The notes under the pieces: generated by a model
The model's database searches: none
Seen by the model: the letters and a program-made list of their open reading frames with translations, nothing else
What the model was told of the DNA's origin: nothing
Position numbers and translations under genes: made by a program
Assembly (NCBI GenBank): GCA_964555935.1
Contig: CAZKUN010000383.1
Coordinates: forward strand, 1-6,651
DNA: 6,651 nucleotides
Origin: CAZKUN01 sp964555935
GTDB taxonomy: Bacteria; Armatimonadota; Zipacnadia; Zipacnadales; VGFC01
Direction: 5' to 3'
Shown here: positions 5,303-6,651 of the stretch, piece after piece
Position numbering within the stretch: position 1 is the stretch's first letter
How the letters are laid out: the number at the start of each line of letters is the position of its first letter

Positions 5303-6220
5303 ATGAGGCTTGATGCGCCGGACGAAACCACCCAACCTGAGGGGGCTGCCCGCTCCTCTCAGGCTGGGGAAAGCCCACCCCAAGAATCGGTCGCCCAGCC
5401 CGGCAACTCACCATTCCTCCGGAGTCCGTTCTCAGCCACGATCCCCCGCCAACACGGCGCTTGGTCAATTCTGCTCGTCGGATATGCGGTCGGGGTCGCG
5501 TGCGCATCACGCGTCAACGGTTGGGCAGCGGTCGTCTTGCTGGTTGCCGTCGTGCTTGGGTTCATCGCGCGTCACGCGGCAGTGACGTACCTGCGGATCC
5601 GCGACGCCCGGCGCGCGGCGGTAGGACGGCTGACCGTTGTCTACGGCTTGCTCGCGCTTGGAGCTGCGCTTGCGCTTGTGCTGGGATTTGGGTTGCTGCT
5701 TCTGATCCCGATCGGCGTGGTCGGCGCGGTGCCAGCAGGTATATCGACCGTGCTGGAGCGCAAGCGCCTCGACCGGACGGCGATCGGCGAGATCATCGGC
5801 ATTATCGGGTTGAGCACGGTCGTGATCGCCGCCGGCTACTGCGCGTCAGGAACATTGGGCGCACGAGAGCTGGGGGTGTGGGGGATAGGGACGCTGTTTT
5901 TCTGCGCGAGCGTGCCGCACGTGAGGTACCTGGTGAGGTTCCGGCCGACGCGCGAGACCCCATTTGGCGAACGGCTGAGTGCAGGGAGTCCATCGCTTCT
6001 CTTCCACGTCGTATCGATAGCCATTGTGGGTTGGCTCGGGCAGGCCGGCGTTGCGCCGAGTCTTGCTTTCGTGGCGCTCGTGCCCATAGCATTGAAGGCC
6101 TTGCTGCCTGTTCTGCGCCCGCCGACAGGTGAGTTCAGTATCAAGCGGATTGGTTTCGTTGAGCTTGGGCATAGCGTTCTGTTTGCCGTGCTGATGGGGT
6201 TGGTTTATGGGTTGGGGTGA
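5303..6220 (+). CDS. ywiC: YwiC-like integral membrane protein
   Basis: A 305-residue polytopic membrane protein whose biochemical function is unknown. The family hallmark P-R-x-H-G-A-W is present at residues 48-54 (PRQHGAW), where the conserved domain begins. About eight to nine hydrophobic segments follow (roughly 54-70, 74-90, 111-129, 131-148, 163-183, 190-207, 231-249, 250-270, 286-303), with basic loops at 95-110, 152-159 and 207-217. The C-terminus GFVELGHSVLFAVLMGLVY also fits the family. The first 45 residues are a polar, proline- and glutamine-rich tail that may not be conserved. The ATG at 5303 follows GGGGG (5289-5293) by nine bases. The loop-helix around 152-183 vaguely recalls UbiA-type prenyltransferases, but the Asp-rich motifs of those enzymes are not seen. 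From memory, Bacillus subtilis ywiC lies in the fnr/nar region, so location beside NO-handling genes is suggestive. It is 177 bases from hcp and probably transcribed separately. Confidence 0.8.
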   Translation: MRLDAPDETTQPEGAARSSQAGESPPQESVAQPGNSPFLRSPFSATIPRQHGAWSILLVGYAVGVACASRVNGWAAVVLLVAVVLGFIARHAAVTYLRIRDARRAAVGRLTVVYGLLALGAALALVLGFGLLLLIPIGVVGAVPAGISTVLERKRLDRTAIGEIIGIIGLSTVVIAAGYCASGTLGARELGVWGIGTLFFCASVPHVRYLVRFRPTRETPFGERLSAGSPSLLFHVVSIAIVGWLGQAGVAPSLAFVALVPIALKALLPVLRPPTGEFSIKRIGFVELGHSVLFAVLMGLVYGLG

Positions 6221-6296
6221 GGAGCCCATCAGGTGCTGGCGAGTGAGATGGATGCGCGCATTGCGTGGTTGTTTGGATGTTGGAGCGACCGGCGTG

Positions 6297-6651
6297 TCAG
6301 GGCCCGGCATCGGGTTCGTGGCCGGGCTGGTAGCGCAGCACGATCGCCGGCGCGCCCGCCACAATGGCGCCGGCTGGGACGTCCTTGGTGACAACCGAGC
6401 CCGCTCCGACGATCGCACCAGGACCGATCTCGACCCCCGGCAGCAGCACCGAGGTAGCGCCGATGTACGCCCCCTTGCGCAGGATGATGTGCTTCTCGTC
6501 CGCCTCCAGGCCTCGTCGGTACCCGTGCGCGACGAAGGTGACGCCAAAGGACACCGTCACGCCGTCCTCGATGACGACGTTCTGGGGCATGTAGTCCTCC
6601 ATGTAGCCGCCCATGCCGATGAATCCGCCCCGCCCAATGCGCGCGCCGGTC
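6297..6651 (-). CDS. Hexapeptide-repeat (left-handed beta-helix) acyltransferase, incomplete
   Basis: The last 117 residues of a protein whose 5' end lies beyond the right edge of the window. The frame remains open to base 6650. An ATG at 6614 is internal, because the upstream codons (TGARIGRGGFIG) continue the same repeat pattern. Hexapeptide repeats run through NVVIEDGVTVSFGVTF and GAYIGATSVLLPGVEIGPGAIVGAGSVVTKD, followed by the common tail VPAGAIVAGAPA and a short end. The His in FVAHGYR lies where acetyltransferases of this fold place their catalytic histidine. Such enzymes O- or N-acylate sugars or other small acceptors, often for surface polysaccharides; the acceptor cannot be told here. 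It converges on the YwiC-like gene with a 76-base gap. No clear terminator is seen there, only the palindrome ATGCGCGCAT (6252-6261). No link to the NO genes is evident. Confidence 0.88.
   Translation of the reverse strand, partial: TGARIGRGGFIGMGGYMEDYMPQNVVIEDGVTVSFGVTFVAHGYRRGLEADEKHIILRKGAYIGATSVLLPGVEIGPGAIVGAGSVVTKDVPAGAIVAGAPAIVLRYQPGHEPDAGP

Noticed and set aside
6252..6261. Palindrome ATGCGCGCAT between the converging genes
   Set aside because: It is too short and lacks loop and T-run, so it cannot be supported as a terminator. Chance is likely in GC-rich sequence.
1..6651. tRNA, rRNA, CRISPR array, transposase or attachment sites
   Set aside because: I read both strands for these and saw no cloverleaf, no regularly spaced direct repeats and no transposase or integrase motif.

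Overview
The window comes from a GC-rich bacterium with an anaerobic or microaerophilic lifestyle. It carries an oxygen/nitric-oxide-reducing flavodiiron protein with its rubredoxin, and a class I hybrid-cluster protein (Hcp) with an iron-sulfur partner. Ribosome-binding sites are classical (AAAGGAGG type) and one sigma70-like promoter is close to consensus. A prepilin-type N-terminus (RGFTLIELL) at the left edge fits phyla rich in such pilins, such as Armatimonadota or Planctomycetota, but this taxonomic hint is weak.

Layout. Positions 1-440 hold no intact gene. At the left edge the start of a type IV pilin-like gene (minus strand) abuts a short plus-strand stretch resembling the N-terminus of ParB-like nuclease/DNA-methylase proteins, and both lose recognisable sequence near position 57. 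A strong inverted repeat (441-474) lies just before the ribosome-binding site of a flavodiiron protein (493-1704), which is followed by rubredoxin (1772-1933). A large nested palindrome starts at the rubredoxin stop codon (1930-2011). After about 170 bases with no recognisable gene comes a clear promoter (2186-2213) driving three genes: a 284-residue iron-sulfur protein (2292-3146), an 82-residue eight-cysteine protein (3164-3412) and hcp (3482-5125). A second palindrome of the same family, inverted, follows the hcp stop codon (5126-5195), then a GC-rich hairpin (5221-5249). A YwiC-like membrane protein (5303-6220) converges on a hexapeptide-repeat acyltransferase (6297 to the right edge, minus strand, incomplete).

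How the genes fit together. Rubredoxin is the known electron donor of flavodiiron proteins, so the first pair should reduce O2 or NO. Hcp acts in nitrosative stress (NO or hydroxylamine reduction, protein S-nitrosylation). No Hcr-type NADH reductase is present, so the co-transcribed iron-sulfur protein is the natural candidate for its electron supply. From memory, ywiC of Bacillus subtilis lies in the anaerobic nitrate-respiration region near fnr and narGHJI, so its position here fits a nitrogen-oxide theme. The window therefore reads as a nitrosative/oxidative-stress island. Its least explained parts are the paired stop-codon palindromes, the eight-cysteine protein, the Hcp electron donor and the truncated genes at the left edge.
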